A stretch of DNA of 20,067 nt from the IMG/VR virus record IMGVR_UViG_3300044645_002685, positions 1-20,067 of that record; one strand, given 5' to 3'. The stretch's first letter is position 1. Each line of letters begins with the position of its first letter. The notes under the pieces are model-generated. The model had not been told where the DNA came from. It made no database searches and worked only from the letters and a program-made list of their open reading frames with translations. The DNA comes from a virus. The position numbers and the translations under genes were made by a program. Shown here one piece after another: positions 1 through 6,472 of this stretch.

Positions 1-1
1 G

Positions 2-121
2 CTTGCGTATTTGCGCGGGGAACAATTATTAAAGCCGTGCGGCAAAAAAGATTGCCAACAAATAATTACCCAATTAAATGAGATGAATTTTTGTGAGACT
101 TGTAATCTCCGAATTATGTAA
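2..121 (+). CDS. C-terminal end of unknown small Cys-containing protein (partial)
   Basis: An open frame enters from the left edge and ends at TAA 119-121, leaving 39 visible residues. The visible part has two Cys pairs, C-x4-C (CGKKDC) and, 13 residues later, C-x2-C (CETC), a spacing that could bind zinc or a metal cluster. It ends in NLRIM. The amino-acid mix is ordinary, with a charged Lys/Gln-rich helix between the pairs, which argues for real coding. It converges on the WhiB gene. I do not recognise the family. The N-terminus lies outside the window, so length and function are unknown. Confidence 0.45.
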   Translation, partial: LAYLRGEQLLKPCGKKDCQQIITQLNEMNFCETCNLRIM

Positions 122-149
122 GTGGTACATACAAAAGAAATAAAAAATC

Positions 150-188
150 GAAAAAAGAACGCGCGCGCAAACTTTTTGCCCTTTTTTC
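150..188. terminator. Possible bidirectional terminator between convergent genes
   Basis: Positions 150-157 (GAAAAAAG) and 181-188 (CTTTTTTC) are perfect inverted repeats. They are flanked by further A-rich and T-rich runs that extend the pairing imperfectly, around a 23-base loop containing an alternating CG tract (160-168). The element lies between a plus-strand stop at 121 and the end of the minus-strand WhiB gene at 209, where a terminator for both directions would be expected. The stem is almost all A-T, so its strength is doubtful. Confidence 0.35.
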
Positions 189-208
189 TCTCTTTCTTTT
201 GCCGGCTC

Positions 209-556
209 TTACCCTCCCCACATCTGTGCAAGCGTCGGTCTTGTCGGTTTTATCTTTCTTCTTCTTTGTTCTGCTGCTAGCTGTCGACTCGTCAACCCTG
301 CCCAGACACCATGCATATCGGCAGGTGGAAACTCCAGTGCATACTCTAAACAGTGATTTCGAACTGGACATGCTTTACAGATGGCTCTAGCCTGTGCGAT
401 GTAGGTAATGTCCTTATGTTGTTTGGGAAACATAAGTTCTGTTTTTCCTTTGCATCCTGCTAGTTTAAACCAATCTTTTTTTTCTATATACAAAGACACA
501 GCAGGTACTGAATCTTTTTTATCCAATTCTTTTTGGGTAATTTTATTACTAGCCAC
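209..556 (-). CDS. WhiB-family iron-sulfur transcriptional regulator
   Basis: This 115-aa protein has the full WhiB signature: four cysteines at 35, 60, 63 and 69 (C-x24-C-x2-C-x5-C), expected to hold a 4Fe-4S cluster, then the GVWAG turn at 83-87 and a basic C-terminal tail (EQRRRKIK) for DNA contact. WhiB proteins bind the primary sigma factor and tune transcription in actinobacteria; phage copies such as that of mycobacteriophage TM4 interfere with host WhiB function. The start is GTG at 556, with AGGAG about 11 bases upstream. No other in-frame Met precedes the first Cys. It is divergent from the 77-aa gene at 666. This is the strongest evidence for an actinobacterial host. Confidence 0.93.
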   Translation of the reverse strand: MASNKITQKELDKKDSVPAVSLYIEKKDWFKLAGCKGKTELMFPKQHKDITYIAQARAICKACPVRNHCLEYALEFPPADMHGVWAGLTSRQLAAEQRRRKIKPTRPTLAQMWGG

Positions 557-665
557 TTGTTAAAGTCTCCTAAAAAGAGAGCATTCTTACTCTTCTTATC
601 TAATTACTACTAGATGAATACTGAAACTAGGTGTCAAGTGGATTTAGGTATTTGGTAGGTGTGTT

Positions 666-899
666 ATGCTTTCTTTTATGGATAATTTGTACGCACAAGA
701 TAAGAAAACAGTCATGATGTACGAGCAGGAAGCGCTTAATTTCCTTATGGAGTCTCAGCAAATAACCCATGACGATATTGAGACAACCATTGAACAGAGC
801 CCTAAGTACTCACTAGTACAGATGACTGCCAACAACATGTTCCACACCAATAAGAGGCTTACTTGGAGTGATGTAGAAAATGCAAGGAAGACGAAGTAA
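666..899 (+). CDS. Unknown 77-aa phage protein
   Basis: This small acidic/hydrophilic protein begins at ATG 666 with a GGTAGG ribosome site at 654-659 (six-base spacing). A second Met at 678 is less well placed. It ends with LTWSDVENARKTK, a helix-like basic tail. The N-terminal half carries Met-rich amphipathic stretches, and no signal peptide or membrane segment is seen. It is the only plus-strand gene between WhiB and the first minus-strand operon, so it is probably an early accessory gene. I do not recognise the family. Confidence 0.6.
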   Translation: MLSFMDNLYAQDKKTVMMYEQEALNFLMESQQITHDDIETTIEQSPKYSLVQMTANNMFHTNKRLTWSDVENARKTK

Positions 900-918
900 G
901 TTCTTCTCTCTCCTTTAG

Positions 919-936
919 TATCCCTATGTAGGGGTA
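919..936. other. Short GC-containing hairpin downstream of the 77-aa gene
   Basis: TATCCCT (919-925) and AGGGGTA (930-936) pair with one G-U around a four-base loop, starting 19 bases after the stop at 899. No T-run follows on either strand, so a canonical intrinsic terminator is not supported; a factor-dependent terminator or RNA-stability hairpin is possible. The rest of 937-1008 shows nothing I can name. Confidence 0.35.
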
Positions 937-1008
937 TAGGACTATCCGGTAATCAGCAACGTGGATGCTTTAAAATAGCGGCGCGATGTTTTCGGCCTTT
1001 GGCTATTA

Positions 1009-1140
1009 TCAGTCTTCTTGTCTTGGGTCCGACAGGTATTCAGACGCTTCATACTCGCCTATCTTAAAGACTAGGCCCAGGAAAGCGATTACAGCAATAA
1101 TCAAAGTGCCAAATATTGGGAGTAGCCAGAGCGGATTCAT
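1009..1140 (-). CDS. Small single-pass membrane protein (43 aa)
   Basis: A 43-codon frame runs from ATG 1140 to TGA 1009. Residues about 3-26 form one strongly hydrophobic helix (WLLPIFGTLIIAVIAFLGLVF), followed by a short charged tail ending in SDPRQED. The topology resembles small phage membrane proteins such as inhibitors, holin-like or superinfection-exclusion peptides, but no family is recognised. It lies 45 bases after the proteasome-like gene on the same strand, so it is probably the last gene of that operon. No clear Shine-Dalgarno is seen, which lowers confidence. The clean helix-plus-polar-tail design argues against chance. Confidence 0.55.
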   Translation of the reverse strand: MNPLWLLPIFGTLIIAVIAFLGLVFKIGEYEASEYLSDPRQED

Positions 1141-1185
1141 GATTCAATAGTACCAATTTTGTTTTACTGTAAAGTTATCTATTGG

Positions 1186-1806
1186 TTATTTTGCTTTTTC
1201 TTGTCCCTGCACCAGCGTATGGTACGGCGCTCCCGTGTATGGGTCAAACTTAGCCGCAACTGAGATTGCTTTAATTGCCATTTTCCTTGCTACTGCCAGC
1301 GTGAGTTTGCCTTTTGGCTGTGCTGCATACAAGGCTCCCAGCGCGTACTGAGCACCAGTCCCTATGGCGAATATCCCACTTGAATCGGAAATCCATGAGT
1401 AGTCCCCATCAATTACATATATCGCCCCATTGATGGCCATGATGACCGTAGATGAGTGCTCGGCTATATGTGTCTTTGAGCCGTTGTCAGGTAGTGCGTA
1501 ACCATGTGATTCAAAGCATTCCCTTAAACTTGGGATAAATTTAGCTGTAACAAAGTGGTCCAGCTTCTTTCCTCTTAGTGTTGGGGTTGGGTTGGGAGGC
1601 GTGAATGCATGATGCAGGATATTGATTGCTCTTAAATCTCCGGCCGCGCCGAGCACGTACCGTCCATTTACACCTATCTTGCCGTTTGACTCCCTGAGAC
1701 TGACTATCTGTGATATCGGGCCCTCATCGCTATCAAGCGTTGATATACGCGAATCAGCCGTGACCACACAAAAGCCATCACCCTGAATCCCGATAATCGT
1801 TGTCAT
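1186..1806 (-). CDS. Proteasome beta / HslV-like Ntn-hydrolase
   Basis: This 206-aa protein begins Met-Thr-Thr-Ile. Met removal would expose an N-terminal Thr nucleophile as in HslV, with no propeptide. In mature numbering Asp17 and Arg19 fall exactly where 20S proteasome beta subunits have them (ADSR). A GAAGD segment matches the AGGxAD turn, IGTGAQYALGAL (residues 148-159) matches the SxGSGxxYAxG helix start, and DPYTG (188-192) matches the DxYSG motif holding Asp166 and Ser169. The catalytic Lys33 cannot be placed with certainty: the nearest Lys is residue 43. It would be expected to form a ring-shaped Thr protease or a derived hydrolase. It is last-but-one in an operon with a phosphoesterase and starts two bases after the preceding stop. 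Confidence 0.75.
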   Translation of the reverse strand: MTTIIGIQGDGFCVVTADSRISTLDSDEGPISQIVSLRESNGKIGVNGRYVLGAAGDLRAINILHHAFTPPNPTPTLRGKKLDHFVTAKFIPSLRECFESHGYALPDNGSKTHIAEHSSTVIMAINGAIYVIDGDYSWISDSSGIFAIGTGAQYALGALYAAQPKGKLTLAVARKMAIKAISVAAKFDPYTGAPYHTLVQGQEKAK

Positions 1807-1808
1807 TG

Positions 1809-2048
1809 CTAGTCGGAGCCTTCTTGCAAGTGTCGTGCTTCTTCTATTCTGTGTGCTTCTTCTAGAAGTACAGACATAGCTTCGTAAGGGTCGAACTCGC
1901 CCTTTGACTCATCGATGAATTCAATTGTTTTCTTGCTTAATCCATATAGCCATTCACCCTCTGGGTTTATGCCTACAACCTCAATTAAACCTACCTGTCT
2001 TAGGAAATCTAGGTCTTGGATGATTGCTTCATTCCATTCTTCACTCAT
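1809..2048 (-). CDS. Small winged-helix-like protein (79 aa)
   Basis: The start is ATG 2048, which overlaps the stop of the upstream phosphoesterase gene as ATGA (translational coupling). AGGGGAG lies about 13 bases upstream. Residues about 8-43 read helix (IIQDLDFLRQVG), then LIEVVGINPEGEWLYGLSKKTIEFID, a recognition-helix-then-hairpin pattern typical of a winged-helix fold. An acidic helical tail rich in Glu follows. It could be a DNA-binding or protein-binding adaptor for its operon partners. I do not recognise a named family, and the fold is inferred from the hydrophobic pattern only. Confidence 0.65.
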   Translation of the reverse strand: MSEEWNEAIIQDLDFLRQVGLIEVVGINPEGEWLYGLSKKTIEFIDESKGEFDPYEAMSVLLEEAHRIEEARHLQEGSD

Positions 2049-3262
2049 GCTTTGTATTCTTCTCCCCTGAATATTCCGTGACCGTTGTAAATCCACATTG
2101 GTTCGTAGAAGAACTCTTCTCCGCCAACGCCAACTGGCTGGTAGGTAACTACGCCGAGTCCCTGCTGCCAGTTCTCAGCACCCTGAAGCAATGGTCGGCC
2201 AAATTCATCTGAGCCAGACTTTACAGAAGGTACTGCTCCGTCAATCCTACAGAGACATCCAGGACTTGCGGCCATAATTGTTCTAGGGCCCTTGTCTGTT
2301 CTTCTAGTTCTGTAGGCGTACTCGTTCCTGTGGATATGTCCGTAGATGACTGATATACGCTCATTATCCAAATACTTCTTCGTGGTGGAGTTGTTTGAGA
2401 CGACCTTGTCGCCGTGGACAACCATCAGGTTCGTGTTGATATAGTGCGCAGACTCTGGGTATCCAGACAGGTAGTCAATGCCGAATTCATCCATTCTGCA
2501 GAGATATGGGACTGTCATCACTGGCCAGCCCTCTCTTAGCTCTCCTGGCTTAATCCCTCTAGTCAAACCAAACGCTGCTTCTGCGTTCATCTGTATATAT
2601 CTAGGTAGTCTTGCCTCATGGTTGCCGGCAATCCATGTGATTTTGGCTCTCGGTGCTGCTTCTCTGAGTTGGGCGCAGAGATAAGTCGCTCTATCTATCG
2701 CGGCTTGAACGAGCATCTTGAATGGTGCGGCGGTTAGATATTTGCCAAATTCTGCAAAATCCAGGTTGTCTCCAACCAGAACGACTTGGTCTGGGTTGGT
2801 TTTCTCAATAACTTTGAGGGCAACTGCCAAAGCTTGTTCGTCATGGATTGGCTCAATGTCAAAAGAATCAAGCGATTTACGGTAGTGACCTATCTGTATA
2901 TCAGGTACGATTACAGCGGTCTCCCAGCCATTTGGCTTGCCTACTTTTGTCTTTGTCTTTTGTATTTGTATTCTGGGTCCCTGAGTGACAACTGGCCACT
3001 TTGGTCCTGCTTCCCAAGTAGGGGAAATCTTTATTGCAGTTGATGTTGTAGCTTTTGGCTTTCCATCTTTATCTGTTGTTGTTCTGTGGTTAATACTAAT
3101 TGAAGCATCTGCGATGTCCTCAAGAGGGATGCCCTTTGCTTTAAGCACATCAGCAATATCTCCGAGAATCTTGTTCTTGGCAATACTCGAAGTGGCTTGA
3201 GCGTTCATGTTTCTCAACTTTGAACCAAGTCCGCTTTTTGGTGCATTTTTCTTACTTGCCAT
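2045..3262 (-). CDS. Calcineurin-like metallophosphoesterase
   Basis: This 405-aa protein carries the whole metallophosphoesterase motif set in order: PDIQ (120-123, with Gln in place of the usual His), GDNLD (164-168), GNHE (213-216), VHGD (282-285) and GHIH (308-311). These bind two metal ions and cleave phosphomonoesters or diesters. About 110 N-terminal residues precede the catalytic domain and include a Lys-rich disordered start and a short helical stretch, an arrangement I associate with actinophage homologues. The start ATG 3262 has AGGAG seven bases upstream and overlaps the preceding gene by 11 bases. The substrate is unknown; nucleic acid or a nucleotide is plausible. The DIQ variation may alter one metal site. 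Confidence 0.88.
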   Translation of the reverse strand: MASKKNAPKSGLGSKLRNMNAQATSSIAKNKILGDIADVLKAKGIPLEDIADASISINHRTTTDKDGKPKATTSTAIKISPTWEAGPKWPVVTQGPRIQIQKTKTKVGKPNGWETAVIVPDIQIGHYRKSLDSFDIEPIHDEQALAVALKVIEKTNPDQVVLVGDNLDFAEFGKYLTAAPFKMLVQAAIDRATYLCAQLREAAPRAKITWIAGNHEARLPRYIQMNAEAAFGLTRGIKPGELREGWPVMTVPYLCRMDEFGIDYLSGYPESAHYINTNLMVVHGDKVVSNNSTTKKYLDNERISVIYGHIHRNEYAYRTRRTDKGPRTIMAASPGCLCRIDGAVPSVKSGSDEFGRPLLQGAENWQQGLGVVTYQPVGVGGEEFFYEPMWIYNGHGIFRGEEYKA

Positions 3263-3536
3263 TCTTGACTCCTAGTCGCTGAGAGATACAGCAAGATTTT
3301 GCTGATTCTTGGTCTTTAAAACAGGTATTCCTTTTTTCACCAAGAAATTCCCTACCTATAGAAATCCCCTCGCTATTCAAGGCTCTAACTAATGACATGG
3401 TTGTAATATCACTTTTCATTGCCTGAATTAGTGCTTCTGCTGTGTCGTCATCAAGGCCGGCAATAATTCGTCCGAGCTTGCAGTCTTGCTTGGAATTCTG
3501 TGTTTCCAGAAGTTTCCCCAATGCGTCTTTTAACAT
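3252..3536 (-). CDS. Small HTH-like protein paired with the phosphoesterase (94 aa)
   Basis: I take ATG 3536 as the start because AGGTGG sits about six bases upstream; an in-frame GTG at 3545 would add three residues. The middle (residues about 17-70) reads CKLGRIIAGLDDDTAEALIQAM, then TTMSLVRALNSEGISIGREFLGEKRNTC. This matches the pattern of small phage proteins in which a helix-turn-helix unit ends in a basic His/Arg-Cys patch. Such proteins often sit next to a phage metallophosphoesterase, as here. It is the first gene of the minus-strand operon and overlaps the next gene by 11 bases. DNA binding is inferred, not shown. Confidence 0.7.
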   Translation of the reverse strand: MLKDALGKLLETQNSKQDCKLGRIIAGLDDDTAEALIQAMKSDITTMSLVRALNSEGISIGREFLGEKRNTCFKDQESAKSCCISQRLGVKNGK

Positions 3537-3545
3537 GAGTCCCAC

Positions 3546-3682
3546 CTGCTAACCTTTCGTTATATGGCCAGTCTCCTGACAGCGAACCCAACGCGGGTAT
3601 CGATATCTATGGGAAATGAGGCCCCCAATGTCGTCTACTCTGATAGTACACCATCTAGTTACATGCGTGTGGTTATGTCGTC
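3546..3682. promoter_or_regulatory. Divergent promoter region
   Basis: This 137-base gap separates two divergently read operons, so it must hold at least one promoter in each direction. On the minus strand TATAAC, about 25 bases before the AGGTGG ribosome site, is a plausible -10 with a weak TTCGCT 16 bases further up. On the plus strand TAGTTA and TTACAT near 3656-3664 are candidates. An overlapping ATCGAT/GATATC palindromic stretch (about 3599-3608) could be an operator for the two winged-helix proteins encoded downstream. None of the boxes is a strong match. Confidence 0.4.
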
Positions 3683-4123
3683 ATGAAAAATCAAAACTCT
3701 GAAAAGATAAAAAAAGCCCTGGAATTAGCCATCCAGGAGAGCTCCTCAAATGGCCTTGATGCGGTGGAGAGAATACTCCAGACATTGGACCAGCAAAAAA
3801 TAGTCAGATATCACAACGATGGGGACGTTAATCTCTTGTCCACATCAGGCAAAGTTCTTGTGTCTTTGATAGAAGACTCAACGATGACAATCAGAGCTAT
3901 AGCTACATATCTGGGTTTGAGTGAAACAATGATTGATAAAACAGTGAAATCATTGATGAATGCAGGCCTTGTTACAAAGACAAAAGTCAACCGACAAAAT
4001 GTCTACAAATTAAATAAAAAAATAATCAATGAGCAGCTTGATATACGTCAGTTTCTTCGTGCTATCAGCCTATTAAATGAAGAAAATATTGACGATGAAA
4101 TTGGAAACTCTGACCCGTTCTAG
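3683..4123 (+). CDS. Winged-helix transcription regulator-like protein (146 aa)
   Basis: After a helical N-terminus of about 55 residues comes a clear winged-helix unit, about residues 56-112: GKVLVSLIEDSTMTIRAIATYLGLSETMIDKTVKSLMNAGLVTKTKVNRQNVYKL. It has the two-helix turn, the recognition helix (SETMIDKTVKSLMNAG) and the beta wing (VTKTKVNRQNVYKL) seen in MarR and ArsR relatives. An acidic C-terminal tail follows. ATG 3683 has no good Shine-Dalgarno. It is divergent from the phosphoesterase operon and precedes another small winged-helix-like gene by 12 bases, so it may be a local or middle-gene regulator. The target is unknown. Confidence 0.8.
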   Translation: MKNQNSEKIKKALELAIQESSSNGLDAVERILQTLDQQKIVRYHNDGDVNLLSTSGKVLVSLIEDSTMTIRAIATYLGLSETMIDKTVKSLMNAGLVTKTKVNRQNVYKLNKKIINEQLDIRQFLRAISLLNEENIDDEIGNSDPF

Positions 4124-4135
4124 TATCTTGTCGGC

Positions 4136-4582
4136 ATGGATAATGATAGAAAGTCAAAGAGTCCTGTAACTTTCTACGGAAGCGGCAGTTACGCGCTTCT
4201 CTGCTTCGGCAAGAGTAGAAGAAAACCATTCTCTATGGATGTTGCGGCAAACGTTCTTGCCGGGAAATTTAGAAGAACAAGTGATGCCAGACATGCCGCT
4301 AGAAGGCTCGAGAAACACGGTCTTCTTGAAAATGTACACGAGGACATGTGGGTGCTTACTAGTCCTGGATATGAAGCAATAGATAATATTGCTGACAATT
4401 ACAGAAAACTAAGAGCTCGCTTGCTTGGCAAGACATACATGGAAAACAAGCTTCGTGAAATAAGAGTTGGCGCGTCAACTTCCATAGATGGTTTTATGGA
4501 CGATGAGATACTTGAAGAGATATACATGAAGACTGTTCAGGCCACGCAGAAGAAGTCAGCAAAAAGAAGGGGAAAGATTTAG
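4136..4582 (+). CDS. Second winged-helix-like protein (148 aa)
   Basis: This basic protein has an N-terminal segment with MDVAANVLAGKFRRTSDARHAARRLEKHGLL (about residues 34-64) followed by WVLTSPGYEAIDNI. That is the helix-turn-helix, recognition-helix and wing order of winged-helix proteins. The C-terminal half is helical (KLREIRVG, DDEILEEIYMKTVQ) and ends in a Lys/Arg-rich tail (KKSAKRRGKI). It starts 12 bases after the previous stop with no clear ribosome site; TAGTAT at 4121-4126 could be a -10 giving a very short leader. Its stop overlaps the end of the convergent 4579 gene by four bases. It is a probable DNA-binding partner of the preceding protein; no family is recognised. Confidence 0.7.
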   Translation: MDNDRKSKSPVTFYGSGSYALLCFGKSRRKPFSMDVAANVLAGKFRRTSDARHAARRLEKHGLLENVHEDMWVLTSPGYEAIDNIADNYRKLRARLLGKTYMENKLREIRVGASTSIDGFMDDEILEEIYMKTVQATQKKSAKRRGKI

Positions 4583-4911
4583 TCCCTGCTGATTAGCCAC
4601 GCCTGGAATATCTCGTCAGACAGTGGCATAAACCAAAGCTGTGATGCATCCGGGTTTTTGATATCGCCGACTAGCGTCCAACATATTTCAAGCTCGCTAT
4701 GGGCAGGACACATCCCACCATTGCAGTCCATCCCGTAGCGGGATATAAACCAACGAACGATGCATTCGTCTTCTTCTGTTTTGCACTCACCATCTGGTGA
4801 GTCAGGACATAGTATTTCCTGAACTTCAAGTTCAGACTTGTTGATACGTAAGACTATTTTGTGTTTATCGTTATGCCAAATTTGTTCAATTTCTGATTGC
4901 TTCTTTGACAT
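4579..4911 (-). CDS. Unknown Cys-containing 110-aa protein
   Basis: Two adjacent ATGs (4914 and 4911) are possible starts. I prefer 4911, since AAAGG then has a five-base spacing. The centre holds six cysteines (LCPDSPDGEC, EDEC, DCNGGMC, EICW) at spacings that could bind zinc or form disulfides, flanked by aromatic-rich beta-like stretches such as IVRWFISRYG and SQLWFMPL. No signal peptide or membrane helix is seen. It is the last gene of the lysis/surface block, 109 bases after the preceding gene and possibly with its own promoter. I do not recognise the family. Confidence 0.65.
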   Translation of the reverse strand: MSKKQSEIEQIWHNDKHKIVLRINKSELEVQEILCPDSPDGECKTEEDECIVRWFISRYGMDCNGGMCPAHSELEICWTLVGDIKNPDASQLWFMPLSDEIFQAWLISRD

Positions 4912-4956
4912 CATTGCCTTTGGATAAATTACAAAATCAGTGTACGGCTTTAAGCA

Positions 4957-4969
4957 TTGTGGTGCACAA
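4957..4969. promoter_or_regulatory. Short perfect inverted repeat upstream of the Cys-rich gene
   Basis: TTGTG-GTG-CACAA is a perfect 5+3+5 inverted repeat lying 46 bases upstream of ATG 4911. On the minus strand a TTAAAG and TAATTT pair, 16 bases apart, lies between this repeat and the gene. The layout would suit an operator just upstream of a promoter. Repeats this short also occur by chance. Confidence 0.25.
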
Positions 4970-5023
4970 AAAATGTATCACAGAAATAGACCTACTAAAT
5001 GTAGAGCTATTTTTACATTTTCA

Positions 5024-5350
5024 CTAGGCTTTTACTGCGAGCCTCTCGTCAACCTTTTCTAGGACATTTGACCATTTTCCATCAATCTCGTTAGAAAAAG
5101 ATATTACTTCTTCTCTGAGTTTTTCGGTCAACCCCTTTCCACACAGCTCCATAATCATCTCAAAAAATTCTTCACTTTGAGTGCTGAGGTGGACGGTTTT
5201 CTGGGTAATTGGATTCTTTATGTAAGCATACTTTGCGTCGAGCAGGGGAACCAAAACATTGTAGTTTGAGTTCATAGCTGACTGTATTGCTATTTCCTCG
5301 TTAGAACGTTTGTCTACGACTGCAACTTTCTTTTTTACAGGACCGCTCAT
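5024..5350 (-). CDS. Unknown 108-aa phage protein
   Basis: The start ATG 5350 overlaps the previous stop as ATGA. The protein has a Lys-rich start (MSGPVKKKVAVVDKR), a central segment NPITQKTVHLSTQSEEFFEMIMELC, and a helical, possibly coiled-coil end (LREEVISFSNEIDGKWSNVLEKVDERLAVKA). No membrane helix, signal or known motif is visible. It is coupled to the membrane protein and endolysin just upstream, so a role in lysis timing or virion assembly is possible, but only position supports that. Family not recognised. Confidence 0.65.
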   Translation of the reverse strand: MSGPVKKKVAVVDKRSNEEIAIQSAMNSNYNVLVPLLDAKYAYIKNPITQKTVHLSTQSEEFFEMIMELCGKGLTEKLREEVISFSNEIDGKWSNVLEKVDERLAVKA

Positions 5351-5601
5351 TTTGCTCTACTTTTCTTGTTGTTTGGATTGAAATCAATTAATGACATTCT
5401 CGAGTGGTCGGCAATATGAGAATCAATCTTTGCTTCAACCACAGAAATATCTGCGTCGATATCGGCAATGTCTTCTTTTAGTGAATCCAGACTATCCTTA
5501 ACAAAACCGTGGTCTCTAACATTCTCACGCCGGCCCTTCTCAATCATGATGGCCAATACGCTGAATGCTCCGGTTACTGCCGCTGCCCAAACGATTTCCA
5601 C
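5347..5601 (-). CDS. Small membrane-anchored coiled-coil protein of the lysis cassette (84 aa)
   Basis: GTG at 5601 shares one base with the TAG stop of the endolysin, so translation is coupled. Residues about 2-20 (EIVWAAAVTGAFSVLAIMI) form one transmembrane helix, followed by EKGRRENVRDHG and a heptad-like helix (LDSLKEDIADIDADISVVEAKIDSHI). Small proteins of this design directly after the endolysin are common in actinophages and are usually called holin-like or accessory lysis membrane proteins. It could also act as a spanin-like or tail-linked factor. The coiled coil suggests it oligomerises. Confidence 0.7.
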   Translation of the reverse strand: MEIVWAAAVTGAFSVLAIMIEKGRRENVRDHGFVKDSLDSLKEDIADIDADISVVEAKIDSHIADHSRMSLIDFNPNNKKSRAK

Positions 5602-6371
5602 TAGAGGCCAAGCAATTCTTTTACTTTTGGCCCGGCGACAGAATCGGCAGGAAGCTTGTTCGCCACTTTGAATGCCTTTATCGCAGCGTCAGTTGCGGCG
5701 TCTTTTTGGCCATTGATTGCCCCTTTATAGAAACCCTTAGCTTTAAGCGCCTCTTGGAGCTTGCTGATGTCATTGCCGCCTGCTGCAGGTGCTACGACTG
5801 GCGCTCCGCCTGCTGCTGGTGCGGTAACTCCGTTGGCGTCCATCCATGCCTTTACAGAGGCTGGAACATTGTCTCCGGAAACGTAACGAAGATGCCATGG
5901 CTCCGATGGAACAACTTCCCACGAGAAACCAAACTCTTTTACGTTTGCAATCAGCCAATTGAGACGCTTTGGCTCTGATGCTGAGTGAACGTCAACGGCC
6001 AAGCCGAGGTTATGCTGCGATTTACCCGGTGTGGCAAGCATCGCCATGCCCTTCTTGAGATACCAAGTCTTGCCTTCAAATGTCTTAGTGCTGGTTCCGT
6101 CCACTTTGTCAAGTGTGTAGCGGCTCAGAAATCCCTTTTTTTGACTTTCGTAATCGCGATATGTATCGCCGCTGGAAGTCGGTTTTAGTTCAACGCCTTC
6201 AGCTTTTGCTTTTTCGACCATTGCTGTCCATGCGGCTGCGGCAATCCAATGCATCTTCCCACCACCAGGAACAGCCTTAAGAAGGTTTGCAGGTAGCTTG
6301 CCTGGCTCAATTCCTTTAAGGTCTTTTGGAAGAACTACGGGGACGATGTAGTCCCAAGCAAGCTTGCTCAT
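5601..6371 (-). CDS. Endolysin: M15-type D-Ala-D-Ala/L-Ala-D-Glu peptidase with PG-binding domain
   Basis: This 256-aa enzyme would cut peptide stems of host peptidoglycan at lysis. The M15/VanY motifs are clear: SGDTYRDYESQ (67-77), SQHNLGLAVDVHS (118-130) with zinc ligands His120 and Asp127, and EPWH (157-160) giving the catalytic Glu157 and third ligand His160. An Ala/Pro/Gly linker (about 181-200) leads to a PG_binding_1 domain (about 201-256: ISKLQEALKAKGFYKGAING, then AAIKAFKVANKLP). There is no signal peptide, so it needs a holin. I use ATG 6371, with AAAAGAG six bases upstream; a TTG at 6377 is the alternative. The membrane protein that follows is coupled to its stop. Confidence 0.9.
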   Translation of the reverse strand: MSKLAWDYIVPVVLPKDLKGIEPGKLPANLLKAVPGGGKMHWIAAAAWTAMVEKAKAEGVELKPTSSGDTYRDYESQKKGFLSRYTLDKVDGTSTKTFEGKTWYLKKGMAMLATPGKSQHNLGLAVDVHSASEPKRLNWLIANVKEFGFSWEVVPSEPWHLRYVSGDNVPASVKAWMDANGVTAPAAGGAPVVAPAAGGNDISKLQEALKAKGFYKGAINGQKDAATDAAIKAFKVANKLPADSVAGPKVKELLGL

Positions 6372-6438
6372 TGTCAACTCTTTTCGTAAAGTAAAGAAAC
6401 CACCGGATGGCGTTACTAGATTTTACAATAAGAAACCC

Positions 6439-6466
6439 ACTATAAAAGCCTAATAAAGACATAACA
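6439..6466 (-). promoter_or_regulatory. Possible promoter for the endolysin gene
   Basis: The 101-base gap before the endolysin start has TATAGT (minus strand, 6444-6439), five of six matches to the -10 consensus, with only a weak TGTTAT 16 bases upstream. It would give a leader of about 60 bases. The gap suggests lysin expression may be partly separate from the large surface gene upstream. Confidence 0.25.
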
Positions 6467-6472
6467 GGAAAT

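Noticed and set aside
5565-5978. Plus-strand 137-codon frame across the endolysin
   Set aside because: It overlaps the M15 and peptidoglycan-binding coding region, whose motifs are unambiguous on the minus strand.
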